A DNA stretch of 64,000 nucleotides, taken from assembly GCA_001414485.1 (NCBI GenBank), contig LLEY01000069.1:248001-312000 (forward strand), read 5' to 3'. The position numbers and the translations under genes were made by a program. The number at the start of each line of letters is the position of its first letter. Within the stretch, counting starts at the first letter, position 1. Shown piece after piece: positions 11,616 to 23,184 of the stretch. The notes below the pieces were generated by a model, which worked only from the letters and a program-made list of their open reading frames with translations, made no database searches and was not told the DNA's origin. The DNA is from Calycina herbarum (taxonomy: Eukaryota > Ascomycota > Leotiomycetes > Helotiales > Pezizellaceae).

Positions 11616-14600
11616 GATCCATTTCAAGCTAGGGATTTGAGTTGGAAGTCTGGGAAGAAGCTTAATATAAGTATCCTATCTTCTGGTCATAGAAGATAAT
11701 ACAATTGCGAGAGGTGAGCAAACCTCTTGAAGCCTTCTCAAAATAAGAGTGCGACCACTCAGAAGTCAATCATAGAACTGTGTTGTTTACCAATTTGTTC
11801 CGGGGGGGGTGTATAAAGAACCTTTGTAATGCAAGGAGCAGATTGCAAAAAAGTCCAACATTCCCCAAACTATGACGCTTTCGCAACCTTACCACAACTC
11901 TATCATAACCAAGTCAAAAATATCGTTCCACGTAACCTGTTATATCTTTTCTTTTTTTTATTTTTACTTTGATTTCATCCTAACCTTGAAAATTCTTGAG
12001 AATATTCTGCTTTGAAGATTTGCCGCTAAAAGCAAAGCTCCTGTCGAAAACCACTTCAATCATCAAGCAAATTGCAAAAGATTTCTCTATCACATCACCT
12101 TATTATGGGGCAATCAATTCACTTCCTCCCCGCGTATTTCACCTACTGCATTATGGGAACTGGTGTCTCCTTCACACGTTCCTCGGAGGATGAGTGGTTT
12201 AGATGTCTCTGAGTGATAACCCGACCTTTCACAGAAACACTGCTCACATTACATAATAGTGCATGCATACATCTTCTAATTCACTTCCACAAGACATCTA
12301 GCTATAAGAATACCCTCGACACAACTCGAACCATTATCTCAAATAAACAAATACAATCAACAATCAGCAACATGTGGTGAGCTGCCAGATTCTAATCGAT
12401 CTCAAGATCCTAAACGTCCTTCTAGATCAAAATACCACCCGGCTATCTCTATTCATCGCATTCTTCTCTTAACAATCAGTTTTTATCTGAAAGTAAGGTG
12501 GTTATTTTCGAAAATAAATCTGCCGTGGAGAAGAATTCGAAATTCAGATATACTTGTCAACTAACAAAATAAGCGATCTCTCATGGAACTTAATTTACTA
12601 ACTTCAATTGTCGAAACTTGTGTCGAGCAGTCTTCTGAGTCGGCAGCGAGTTGAGACGTTGCTTGCAACATTATATGCGGTTATACTTAGCATTTCGGAG
12701 TAAAGTCTAGCTTGGAATCTTTTCATCTTTCTTGAAAAATACTTGAAATTCGTGACTTACATCTTAACCTTATAATAACTCACAAAACAGTGGATTTTCA
12801 TCTCATGCCATTCACCTTCCACGCCATGTCTATCTATAGAAATACCTGACAAGCAAAGCATTGAAACAAATCACTCCGGGAAGATGCCCAGACAGTTTCG
12901 GTTGTGCTGCGTGGCCCAACGGATACCGATAGCTCGACTCTATTTATCCCAACTAGGTAAAACTTCTCGGATAATTCCATTCTCATAACCCTCCTCCCTC
13001 ATGAAATCATCTGAATGTGTTTGAGTCGTTATCGAATTCACTTCCGTCGTCGAAATCAAGTCTACTCTCGCTTATTCTTAATTATTCTCCACTCATTTGA
13101 TTCAAACTTACCATACCTTCCCGATCATGAATTTAATTCACTTCTGAAACCCGTCGAGAGTATATTATAAGATTCTTCTTCTATTTTTCTCCTGCTAGCC
13201 ACTAACTTCGGTGTACAAAAATCTGGTTCAGGCCAGAATGATGTATAAGTGTGGTGCTATGTAGCTAGGCTTTTGAAAGTAATTTTCGATAGCACGTTCT
13301 CGTTGGGGGTTGAAGTGAGTGATCATTAGAGATGAGGGATTGGCTGTAGAGAGGGGCTGGGCTTGATTTCGTTTCAGGAGTTGTCGATAAAACTGTTCTA
13401 GAGCTTCTGGACTTAAAGCAGAAGATGGGGAGAGTTTGAGTAGCAGAAAGTCGTTGTTCACATTTCACTACAACATCAAACCCCCCCAAATTGAGCTTCA
13501 CATTGTGTTCACTTCAACCCCTCGATCTAGCGCGCTTCCTGTTCGCCTGTTTACGTTCACTATATAAGCAGCAGAGAGAACAACTAGAATCACCAGTCTA
13601 CAGCTTCTCTATTAAGCGTTGCACATATCTTTGAAGTCCGTTTCCCAACTTCTCTACGAACACGGGGCGATCTTCTAGTCCAAGATAAGATGAATTCTGG
13701 AGACAGTTACTCTGCATCGTGTCAAAGAGGAAAGATTTTGGAAGACCTGAAAAAAGCTCGTTCACTTAAGGATTTGCTGTCGAAATGTCGCTTGCTGTCG
13801 AGAGAAGATCATAGTTCAAATCTAATTTCAGGAGTTAGTTGGTTTGAAGATTGAAAAATACATAATGTCGAACGTCATACTCTCAGGCGTCACGGATGAC
13901 AACTTAACAGTCCAGTCAGTTCACAATTGCAGCATCACGAATGCTACAACTGGCCATGCCATTATAAGGTGTTATTTGACAAGCTTGGATTAGAAGGATC
14001 CGTGACTATTTAGTTGAATAAGAGCTCACATTCAATATTTTTTTATATCAAGTTGAACAGTTAGATGCGCTGAAAAATATTTCCTATCTACCTACTACTA
14101 GCTTAGATAGAAGGTGTACTCTACAAGTAGCTGCTACTCGGCTACGGATGCCTTGCCCTGAAAACTTTTCATTTGAGAGGTTATTTCCCGTGAAGATTAT
14201 ATTTCTCGTCGAATTCTATGATACTTTCAGATTCACGAAAGAAATATTTGGCTGTTTAATCCCCTCGTAAAACCTATACAAGTGAAGACAAAAAGAAACA
14301 GTATATGTGGTATTCCCACAAAGATTCGGATTCTAATTTCTGCTGCAAACAGGTGAATCTCATTGACTGGAATTGTCATTTAAAGCTGGTAAACTTCATC
14401 AACTAGACTTCAAATTCCTGGAGGATTTTGACGTTTCCAAGGTCCGCAATTAAGTCGGTCTCCTAAGTTACTCTGTATCTCGGTTGCTTAGGAGTCTTCG
14501 AGATCAAGGGGTGCGTTGTTCAGCAGTGCAGTTCTGCAACACTTTACTCAAAAAGATTTACAACACAAGCTGTCATGAAGTTATCATTTGGTGGCTGGTA

Positions 14601-14925
14601 TCCGTGGTCTGAGGTAGGAGCGATAAGGGATTTTACCATATCCAAAGTCCAGACTCCAGAGTACTCATCACTTTCCTAAAATACTATCAAGCGATTTGTT
14701 GTAGAATTCAGGTACCTTTTCCTAAGGAGCCACTTTCTGTAAAAAAATTTGGACATCTTGATGGATTTGTTGCACCACCTAATTTTATGCCGGTCACGAG
14801 GAAGGCTGCAGTGTTATCGGCTTCTGCCGTTGCATTTCTGAGAGCTGACCGGTTTAGGCTGCACACACCAATTCAATAACAAGGTGTTATCTTGCACCTC
14901 AGCAAACCTATTATCGCGGTCGATG
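11616..14925. other. Gene-poor 3.3-kb interval
   Basis: No conserved gene is visible. The base composition is normal, not RIP-like, with many short A/T tracts and a G run at 11803-11810. The only structured piece is a TATATAAG box near 13562 about 130 bases before a 54-codon frame. The interval may contain decayed genes or long UTRs. Confidence 0.5.
13690..13854 (+). CDS. Possible small protein, 54 aa, unknown
   Basis: The ATG-to-TGA frame encodes 54 residues, starting MNSGDSYSASCQRGK and ending SGVSWFED. TATATAAG lies about 130 bases upstream, followed by a CT-rich leader, a layout typical of a fungal core promoter. No signal peptide and no domain is recognised; two cysteines are present. 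It may simply be a chance frame. Confidence 0.25.
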   Translation: MNSGDSYSASCQRGKILEDLKKARSLKDLLSKCRLLSREDHSSNLISGVSWFED

Positions 14926-17544
14926 ATGGCCGAAGGTCTCGCAGTTATAGGTCTTGTGTCCGCGATTGTGCAGTTGGTAGACTTCTCGACCAAGGTTGTG
15001 AACCGTCTCGACGACTTCGCAGCCTCGATCGGAGAAGTTCCGAGGACATTCCGGCACATTAAAACCGAGCTACCCCTCATCGCGGATAGTCTTAGACGGA
15101 TTCAGGACCAAGCCAAAGCTAGCAGCGTTGACGCAGTTACCATCACAGCGACATCTGAAGTGATTGCTGATTGCAAGCGAGATATAGGGCAACTTGAGAG
15201 TATCCTCGATCAGATAGTACCTGCCACTGGAGCCTCGTCGTGGGATCGAAAGAAAAAGGCGCTGCTGAGTTAGAAACAAGTCGAGGAGATCTCAAAATCT
15301 CTGGGGAGATATGTTCGAGTTTTGACTCTTCACCAAGCGGTCCAAGCCAACGATGGGACGAAGCCGTCACCCCAACTTGCCAAGAAAATCAGTCAACAAT
15401 CCTTTACCTTGATTCCATTTGATAGGAACGCAAATTTTGTGGAACGCGAAGATGTGTTTAAGTTGATTGACAATTCTTTCAAAGTCAAGGAGAGAAGCCA
15501 GCCAAAGGCAGCGTTGTTCGGCTTGGGTGGCATTGGGTAAGTTTTTTGCTTTGTCTTTGTGTTTTAGAACTAAGTTTAATGCAGAAAGTCACAGATAGCG
15601 TTGGAATACTGTTTTAGAAGAAAGGAATTGGACCCGGAATGCTCGATGTTTTGGGTCCAGGCTGCTACTGTTGCTCGATTTGAAGAGACGTACAAGCGAA
15701 TTACAAGTGAGTGCGGACTTGTAACTCGGGAGGATTCTCAAATTGATACCATACCACTGGTACAGAATTGGCTCAAAAATCGACACAATGGACGGTGGTT
15801 GATGGTTATAGATAACGTTGACGACGACGACGTCTTTTTCCGACAATCCACATCCAATGGAAAGATTATTTCGCAATCTATTCCACGCACCGGCAAAGGT
15901 TCCTTACTGTTTACGACAAGAAGCAGGGATATTGCTCTTGATTTGATACTCCCACAATCGCCAATACGCGTGCCGTCATTGACAACCCATGAAGGGGAGC
16001 TTTTGTTGCGTACAAGGGTTGCTGGAGGAAATTTGGATGAGCATGCTGCTGAGTTGCTCGAAGAACTCGAAAACATCCCACTAGCAATCACACAAGCAGC
16101 TGCCTTTATGTCGAAGAGACGAAAAACAATTCCACAATACCTCGAATTATACAGAAAGAGCGATTCGACGCGACTTCGGATGCTAAGTTACGAATTTTCT
16201 GACCATGGCCGATAGCACAATTGTATGGAATCGGTTGCCAAAACCTGGATGGTCTCTTTCGAATCCATCCGAAGACTACATCCTAGAGCAGCCGATCTTT
16301 TGTTGCTGATGAGCTGCTTTGATCGGCATTCGATTCCCTCAGCACTTGTACAGAAGGATGAAGATGATGTTTTGGATTTCGAGGAAGCTATTGCAGTACT
16401 ATGTGCCTTTTCTTTCATTGAATCAGACGAGGAAGAAACCAAGTTCGAGATGCATAACCTGGTCCAACTAGCCGCAAAGCTATGGATGGCCGAAGAGGAC
16501 GAAAAGGGGCACTGGGCATTCGAAGGTCTCACGTCACTTGCACATAAATTCCCAGCACCAACACACCACCCAACACAAGAACATCGCACCGCTTGCGCAC
16601 TCTTTCTGCCACATGCTCAGCTAAGTCTCGCGCATCTGTTCAAGGCTCAGCACGAAAAGGTAGAGCTCGCGCGCGCCACTCTGCTTCTTTCCGTGGCTCG
16701 TTTTGTCCATAATCAAGGTGCTTATACAGAGTCAGTCGTAAGAACTGAAGAGTCTCTAGATATTCGCAAGAGAAACCTTGGGTTGAGACACCATAGTTCC
16801 CTACAAGCTCTTGGCCAACTAGCATGAGTGTTATACTTTATTGGTCGGTCATCAGAGAGTGTGACGCATGGTAGAGTATGTCTTGAACTACGTCAAAAAG
16901 TTTTAGGCAGCGATCATCCGGAAACGATTGATTCTCTCAGCGACCTTGCGGCTTCCTTGGCATTGCGGGGTGAAGTTGAAATTGCTGAGCAGATGCAACG
17001 ACAAGCTTTTGAAGCAAGTGAGCGTATTCTTGGGCCTGGACATCCTGACACCCTGAACTGCTTGTCTAGTCTAGCAAGTGCGTTGGCGTATCAAAGCAAG
17101 TTTGAAGAAGCGGAAGCTACTCTTCGACAGTCCATTCGCCTGGAAGTTAATAACCCCCTCATAAAGTTTAATAGATGGCGGCAACATAACCTTGCTGTCA
17201 CACTTGAAAAACAGGGCAAATATGACGAGGCAGAGGAATGGTATAGATGTTCCTTGGAAATGAGAGAGAAAGATCTTGGGAAGTGTAACGTTGAGACTAT
17301 TGTTACTCTGGTGAACTATGTGGTCTTACTAGACGAGCTAGAGAAATGGGCTGATATACGGAAACTTTCTGGGTGGTTCACTGGTGAACCGCGTGAGGCG
17401 TATAAGATGCAGGAGAACGACAACCAAGAATTGCGGAGGGAACTGAGGAAATTAAAGCCCTATGATTTTGATGCGATGGGCTCGGTTTCTCGTTCTGGGG
17501 ATGAAGGCTCAGATGACGGTTTGGATAAAAACTCTGGGTGTTAG
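14926..17544 (+). pseudogene. NLR-like NACHT-N / NB-ARC / TPR protein, broken by three in-frame stops
   Basis: One frame runs 14926-15536, then a 48-base intron (GTAAGT to GCAG), then 15585-17544, about 856 codons. Residues 1-115 match the fungal NACHT-N/SesA-like N-terminal helix bundle (GLAVIGLVSAIVQLVDFSTK). The intron falls inside the P-loop: ALFGLGGIG joins KSQIALEYC. Walker B is WLMVIDNVDDDD, followed by GSLLFTTRSRD and IPLAITQAAAFMSKR. TPR units occupy 16850-17330 (KVLGSDHPETIDSLSDLAAS, ILGPGHPDTLNCLSSLA). Stops interrupt the frame at 15271 (TAG, codon 116), 16213 (TAG, codon 414) and 16825 (TGA, codon 618), while homology continues in frame across each. Such proteins act in fungal non-self recognition and programmed cell death. 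The gene looks recently inactivated by point mutation; sequencing error is the alternative. Confidence 0.82.
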
Positions 17545-17649
17545 AGTACGTAGAATACGGCAACGTGCTGTAGTAGATAGTGTAGTGACAGATTACTCGG
17601 TTTCCTAACATTACTCGGAGTAACTTAAAGTAGAGTATAGTGCAGGATA

Positions 17650-18884
17650 TCATGGCCTACCCTCCCACACACCTGTAAGGAAGTCTTCCGCCTGGGTAAA
17701 CTCATAATGCGGTACAAGTCGATTCCACGCATCACCCACATCCCAAGCACCCTTTGCAGCACTGAGAACAGTTCCAAGAAGAACAGTCTTTAGCATCGCA
17801 GCAAGGTTATTCGCCTCTTCGTCCGTGAAGCTCGGATGACGCTTTCCCAATGTCCATGATGTCTTTAGATTTCCAGCTTCGAGATCTTCAAGTTTGACAA
17901 CATCGGTAGTGAAAGGAGCTCCTGTTTTCTCACGTGAATAATCTTATTGGTGAGAATGGATAGGGTGTGACAAACCTCGAATTTTCTTTCCAAGTTTGAT
18001 GATTTCAGAGATGGCTACCCGATTTCCTCTGATACCACCAGTTTTCGGCCATTCGCCATCGTAATCCACGGCCCGGGTAACAAATCCAGCGATATCTTGG
18101 ACTGTAGTCAAAGTCATGAATGCGTTCTCATAACCCTCGACGACGATTGCACGGCGGTTTTGGAAGTCGATGAAGGTGTCAAGTGGTGTTACGTATTTGG
18201 CTGTCTTATATGGAGATGCCAAATAGTCCAAGAAGAGTCCCGGTTGGAAGAGTGTATATTCTAGAACCTGGAAACAAGAGTTAGAACGAAATGAAACGTC
18301 AAATGAGTAAGGGATTGTTACCTTTCCCGTCTCGTTCACCTTATCCAGATAGTTTTTGATCTCAGTCTTCCCCGCCCAGAATGGCAAGTCCTCTTTACTT
18401 GCACTAGTCTATTTGTTAGATATCATGATTCTTCACACATGATAACATTAACAATTACTTACCATCCATACTCGCTTGGGGCGAACCGTTTCACTCCGGC
18501 AGCAATAGAAGCATCGATGAGGTTTTTCTGGGAATTGTTCGTTCTATCTGTCAAAAACTCATTGATAAAAGACAAAACAGTATGAATTCCTTGGAGGGAT
18601 TCAGCGAGTTCGATCTTCTTGTTGTAATCTACAACTCGCTGGGTAACACCGGTCGGGCTCTCTCCACTAGCGGACTTCTGGGGGTATCAGCAAATCAAAA
18701 ACCCATGATTTGATATTACGACTACTTACATTTCTCGACAAAATTGTTATCTCGTGCTTGTTCGTGGCAACCAGGGCATCTAGAATTTCCCGGGCAAGCT
18801 CTGGGGAGATAGATGAGCATAAATAAAAGGCGTTATTGGGTGTATCTCACCTCCCGAGCCACCAGCAACTGCAATTTTGACCAT
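17650..18884 (-). CDS. NmrA-like / isoflavone-reductase-like NAD(P)-binding protein
   Basis: Six exons: 18884..18851, 18800..18730, 18677..18463, 18403..18322, 18267..17976 and 17942..17650, giving 328 aa. The start MVKIAVAGGSGELAREIL contains the Rossmann glycine motif GGSGELA, assembled across intron 1. VDYNKKIELAESLQGIHTVL, SQKNLIDASIAAGVKRFAPS and EYG follow, the usual NmrA-family order with a substrate-binding C-terminal half (YTLFQPGLFLDYLASPYK). At the exon 3/4 junction the nearer AG would create a stop, so the next AG (18404-18405) is used. The family includes NADP-sensing repressors such as NmrA and true reductases; the sequence does not separate them. Its neighbour is an AflR-type regulator. 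Confidence 0.85.
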
Positions 18885-19395
18885 AATTGCGTTAGAGGAA
18901 AGAATCAGGTGAGATGAGAAAGAATTGATTCAAGTGGCTTGATATAGAAAAATAAAATGGAGGGGAAGAAAGCAGGATATAAATAAATCACTCAAAATAT
19001 TTGGGTTCCTTCGGGAGAGTGCTCGACCAATGGGGAACCACTTTCGCTACCCGAAAGGAGTAAACAAGCTGTGACAAATTCGATTCCCGGGGCAATCCAA
19101 ACATTATTTTAAACACCAAAACAGTTTAGAATATTAATCCAGATCTTTTCGAACAACCATTCCACTTGTCCGAGAACATCAAGTTACAATTCTTCCCCAG
19201 AAATTCAAAACAGCAAGAGCTGTCTACTGCGCGCCTTTGTTGTCCACCACGAGCGAAGCCCTCTCTAGCCTGAACTTATATGCATCAAAAACATTGAAGA
19301 AAATAACTAGACGTGAAATCCAAGATTGAAACATACAGCGAGTGCTAGTGAAAATCTGCGACTGAAAACCGAACCAAAATGAGCGCTATTGTTTT
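18885..19395. promoter_or_regulatory. Intergenic: NmrA-like promoter, AflR-type 3' flank
   Basis: About 510 bases between two genes on the minus strand. No further gene or recognisable site is seen. Confidence 0.5.
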
Positions 19396-20553
19396 TCAAG
19401 ACACAAGGTTCTCGTTCAGAGCACCAAGTCGAAATTTCAAGATCTTGACTGTCCTTGAGTGTTCACTTCTAAGCCATATTGCAAGGCTTGCGTACAAGCC
19501 AGACACACAGCCAGCTGCTGATGATTCCCCCAAATCTTGGGAAGTAAACATATCAATCAGCTCGGTAGTCTTTTTAAGTTCACATAACACCAACTGGTTC
19601 CTGAAAACTGCTTGCATATTTTCGTCCTCGATACTGAAAGTTCCAATCGAAACTGGAACATGCTCAACTGCGAATCCGGTCGCCTTCACCAGTGAGGATG
19701 GGCTGCTTTCTCCTGTGTCGGATGGCGGCGGGGAGGAGGATGAAGATGCAGATGGGTTGGCCATCGAAGAAGGTCGTGGTCCCCAGGAGCTACTGCCAGT
19801 CCAACCAGCTGCTTGTTGATACCAAATCAAGATTCGAGAGACAATGGATGCGTGGACCATGGCTCGATGGCCCGATTTGGCACAGGGACATTTGAGAACC
19901 CGAGTGAGACGCTTCATTGCATCTCTATTGAAATGAAGCACCTCATCTAATCGAGCCGAGACTGGAACAGAATTTGACTCCGGCGCGTGCAGAGAAGGGC
20001 CGGGACATATCAGATCCCGGAAGATCTCATATGACTCCCGAGCGCAATTGTGAGTCTCGGTGTTGGTGGTATTCTTTCCCAAAATGCCAGCGGGATCCAA
20101 ACCAGAAGTGGGCGAGATCTCGAAACCACCCCCGAAACTTTCAAACTGAAGCCAATCCTCGAAGGGGAGGGAGGGATAAAATCCCGAAGTAATCTGGTTT
20201 TGGTAGTTGGATCCGGAAGAGAACTGGATGTTGTTCGAAGTCTCAAATTCCCCTGGTTCATTGACAATTCGGGGATTTATGGCGGAAATATTGTTCGTAG
20301 TAATGACCCGTGGGGAGTAATTCCGTTTCTGGGCGGGTTTTCCAAGGTTTTCACCGGGTCTTTTCCGCGAGGGTTTGCCACACTTTTGTGATAAACCATA
20401 CACACAAGTCAAGCTGAGTGTTGCGCAGCGACCGCATTCAGGCCGAAGTCGATCGCATTTGACTTTCGTGTTTCCACAGGCATCGCAAGAGGATCGCACC
20501 TTTGGGGTCGGAACATGAGAGGACGTTGTCGTTGGGTGATTTGAATCACTCAT
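19396..20553 (-). CDS. AflR-type Zn2Cys6 transcription regulator
   Basis: A single exon of 385 aa, taking the ATG at 20553; an in-frame ATG at 20604 would add 17 residues but lies in a leader-like stretch. The zinc cluster is CDACGNTKVKCDRLRPECGR plus CATLSLTC (CX2CX6CX6CX2CX6C). The C-terminal half has the AflR/aflatoxin-regulator layout: CARESYEIFRDLICPG, VPVSARLDEVLHFNRDAMKR, LKCPCAKSGHRAMVHASIVS and a C-terminal TVKILKFRLGAL helix. Such factors normally switch on a linked secondary-metabolite cluster. No biosynthetic enzyme is next to it; telomere-ward it is cut off by repeats. It could be the remnant edge of a cluster or a stand-alone regulator. Confidence 0.85.
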   Translation of the reverse strand: MSDSNHPTTTSSHVPTPKVRSSCDACGNTKVKCDRLRPECGRCATLSLTCVYGLSQKCGKPSRKRPGENLGKPAQKRNYSPRVITTNNISAINPRIVNEPGEFETSNNIQFSSGSNYQNQITSGFYPSLPFEDWLQFESFGGGFEISPTSGLDPAGILGKNTTNTETHNCARESYEIFRDLICPGPSLHAPESNSVPVSARLDEVLHFNRDAMKRLTRVLKCPCAKSGHRAMVHASIVSRILIWYQQAAGWTGSSSWGPRPSSMANPSASSSSSPPPSDTGESSPSSLVKATGFAVEHVPVSIGTFSIEDENMQAVFRNQLVLCELKKTTELIDMFTSQDLGESSAAGCVSGLYASLAIWLRSEHSRTVKILKFRLGALNENLVS

Positions 20554-20803
20554 GGTTGTTGTTTTTAAGAAAAAGAGGAGGCTGGGTAAGGGGTTTTCAA
20601 ACACTTTAAAAGCGGCTGCTACACTTACACCGCCCTTCTCGCGGTGGACAGAAAAGCGTTAGTAAATATTAGATTCGTATTCTCTATATAATTCGTTATT
20701 CTAATTATTTAGAGTAACTAGTTTTAATTAGGTTAAAGATTTTTACTAATATTAAAAACTAAGAATTTGTATTTAATAGATTAAACTTAGTAAACTTAGT
20801 AAG
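20554..20803. other. Transition from gene space to AT-rich RIP-mutated DNA
   Basis: The first 100 bases are the presumed promoter of the AflR-type gene. From about 20,650 the sequence becomes AT-rich and loses CA/TG dinucleotides. No gene seen. Confidence 0.6.
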
Positions 20804-21142
20804 TGTAACAGTTCCAGTCACATACGACCAGATCACGTGCGACCACGTGACCAGGTACTACCGAGGTTCTGCCGAAGACTCGCTTATTATAGTTAAATAG
20901 AGACAGAGCGTACTAACTCTTCTCTTCTCTCTTTAGTTTAGTTTTTCTTAATATAAAATACTATTTTATAAGTACTTCTTTTAGTATATTTATAAAGAGT
21001 TATTATACTAAAACTAAACCTATACTCTCATCTAGAAAGGTATATAAATATTCTAAAACTAACGACGCTATTTATAAATATAAAATATATATTTATCTTA
21101 TATTAAATCCTTTTATACGTAGTAATAAGCTTCGACGCTTAC

Positions 21143-21335
21143 TGTGACGGTTATAGTCACGAAGGCTGGATGTCACATGTTCGCTTAGATACACGCTAGT
21201 ACTAGCGCACGCACTAGCGCGGATGACTTGTATTTAGTTCCCGGTTCTCTCGAGCTCTTCTGCTCTCCTCGTCTTTTGTCCTAAGAATAGAGTGTTGTTT
21301 GTTCTGAGTCTATTACCTGAAGCACGTCTGTCACA
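21143..21335 (+). repeat. 5' LTR of the TR-GAG element
   Basis: Begins TGTGACGG and ends CTGTCACA. It is 193 bp, the same length as the 3' copy. Confidence 0.93.
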
Positions 21336-21528
21336 TTACAAAAGACCCTTAGTTGAGGCTAAGTAATTCCAGGTCCAAGTTCACGATTACGTCCAGGTCC
21401 CAGGTCCTTGATCTTACGTCTCAATTCCTACGATTCACCATACTCTTGTGCGCAAGAACCCAACACTTCCACGAACACTTCCACGATTTCCACGAAACCT
21501 TCTTCTTTCTTCTTTTCCACTCTTTACG

Positions 21529-22620
21529 ATGGATCCTCTTCAAGTTCAGTCCGCTATTTTCGAGTTGCAAGCTGAAGTCCAGCGTCAGCGCAACGAAATC
21601 GACTTACAACGTGACGAAATTACCTCGCAGCGTAACGAGATTACTTCACAGCGAGACGAAATTCACTTACTTCGATCATCTACAAAGTCGTCAGCGACCG
21701 CCAAGCCAAAAGCCTCTCTTCCAGATCCGGACAAGTTCACTGGTCAAACACACAAGTTCGACACTTGGCTTCCATCTATCCAAGCAAAGCTACGAGTTGA
21801 CGGCACAGCAATAGGAGACGCTACAGCACAATTCTATTACGTCTACCTTAACCTTGACTCTCACGTTCAAGCCATGGTCCTTCCGCAACTCTCTCAAGCT
21901 GAACATACGCAAAGCTGGGACTGCCAGACAATTCTCGAGCAACTCGCACGTGTGTACGACAATCCAAACAAAGCTCAAGAGGCTGAAGACAAGCTTTACG
22001 CTCTTAAGCAGAATGCCGACTCGATCCCTGCTTACATCGCCAAGTTTGAGCGTATCCTTTACGAAGCAAGAGGACAGGATTGGCCAGATGTTAATAAGAT
22101 CTCCACTTTTCGGAATGGCCTTAATTCCACTCTTCGCGGACGACTTTCTTAACAGCTCAACCTGCCTCGCGATTATCCTACATTTATACGTGTCGTTCAG
22201 CAATTAGCTGGTCGCTCTTCTTCTTCTATGCCGCCTTTTCAATCCCACTCCTCTGGTAACGGCAACCGCCATAGCGAACCAATGGACCTAAATGCTATTA
22301 GCATCAATACCATCGAAACATCCTCTTCACCACCACCACGAGCACGTTCTATTTCTCCTGAACGTAGAGACCAATATAGAACTGAAGGCAGATGTGTACG
22401 ATGTGGCTCTTTGGAACACTGGGTTAACGATTGCAAATTACGTCCGTATCCGCCAAAACCAGGAAGTTCGCCAGTACGAAAGCAGGTAGCAAAACCAGGA
22501 AGACATATGACAGACCCAGACAGGGTAGTTATAGCCACTATCAATGACGATGATTACGAAGTGGATTCAGACGATCCAGACCATCCCGATGCTTGGCAAA
22601 AGGGTATTTTTCATAGTTAG
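21529..22620 (+). pseudogene. Retrotransposon Gag with zinc knuckle, one nonsense codon
   Basis: A frame of 364 codons from ATG 21529 to TAG 22618-22620, interrupted only by TAA at 22150-22152 (codon 208). In context (LRGRLS-stop-QLNLPRDYP) this was most likely CAA. The N-terminus has a coiled coil made of QRNEI/QRDEI repeats. The capsid-like core follows (DPDKFTGQTHKFDTWLPSIQ, FRNGLNSTLRGRLS). The CCHC knuckle CVRCGSLEHWVNDC is intact, and an acidic tail follows. Gag packages element RNA; function here would need the stop to be read through. Confidence 0.88.
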
Positions 22621-22673
22621 TTAGTCGGAATTTTCAACGCTCGGGGCGAGCTCTTTTCAAAGGGGGGGGGTAG

Positions 22674-22866
22674 TGTGACGGTTATAGTTACGAAGGCTGG
22701 ATGTCACATGTTCGCTTAGATGCACGCTAGTACTAGCGCACGCACTAGCGCGGATGACTTGTATTTAGTTCCCGGTTCTCTCGAGCTCTTCCGCTCTCCT
22801 CGTCTTTTGTCCTAAGAATAGAGTGTTGTTTGTTCTAAGTCTATTACCTGAAGCACGTCTGTTATA
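22674..22866 (+). repeat. 3' LTR of the TR-GAG element
   Basis: Begins TGTGACGG and ends CTGTTATA, where the 5' copy has CTGTCACA. The C-to-T changes at CpA fit RIP acting after insertion. Confidence 0.93.
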
Positions 22867-23184
22867 CTTACTAATAAGATTTACTACTTTAAAGTTAATA
22901 CTAGATCTATCTTCTAAGGTTCTTAAGAACTAGAAGTATATATACGTTATAAATATATCTCTATAGAGCTAAAGACTAGAGATATCTAATCGCCTTCTAT
23001 TACTTAGTCTTCTAAGAAGATAAGTAGAGTAGAGAATTCTAATATATATTTATAATAGAAGATAACTAGATTATATATACTACTTAGAAGACTAAAGTTA
23101 TAGCTAAGCTATATATTAATACTAACTACTTTAAGTCTAAGAAAGTAAAAATAAACCTAGTATATCGCTATATAGCTAGCTAAG

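Larger units (their letters stand above)
21143..22866 (+). mobile_element. Gag-only LTR retrotransposon (TR-GAG type)
   Basis: A 1,724-bp element with two 193-bp LTRs (21143-21335 and 22674-22866) that differ by a handful of transitions. A perfect 5-bp target duplication, CTTAC, flanks it at 21138-21142 and 22867-22871. The polypurine tract AAAGGGGGGGGG sits just before the 3' LTR. The inside codes only for Gag; no protease, integrase or reverse transcriptase is present, so it must be mobilised by a relative. It sits inside an older RIP-mutated gypsy copy. Confidence 0.93.
20804..23184 (+). mobile_element. Gypsy-type retroelement 5' fragment, interrupted by a TR-GAG insertion
   Basis: The parts 20804-21142 and 22867-23184 align in order with 53757-54600 (shared landmarks: TGTRACAG start, TAGAGACAGAGCGTACTAAC, GTTAATACTAGATCTA). 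The fragment starts at its LTR, then the leader and the beginning of the gag region. It is split by the insertion at 21143-22866 and ends where short LTR units begin at 23185. All of it is RIP-mutated and none is coding now. Confidence 0.75.

Noticed and set aside
12373..12840. Possible small intron-split gene after a leader-like stretch (ATGTG followed by GTGAGC)
   Set aside because: No joining of exons gives a recognisable or longer protein; only a handful of residues result.
13228..13501. Two overlapping minus-strand frames of 77-78 codons
   Set aside because: Overlapping frames without domains or start context; they look like chance.
19379..19819. Plus-strand 146-codon frame
   Set aside because: Antisense shadow of the AflR-type gene, whose zinc cluster and AflR domain are clear on the other strand.
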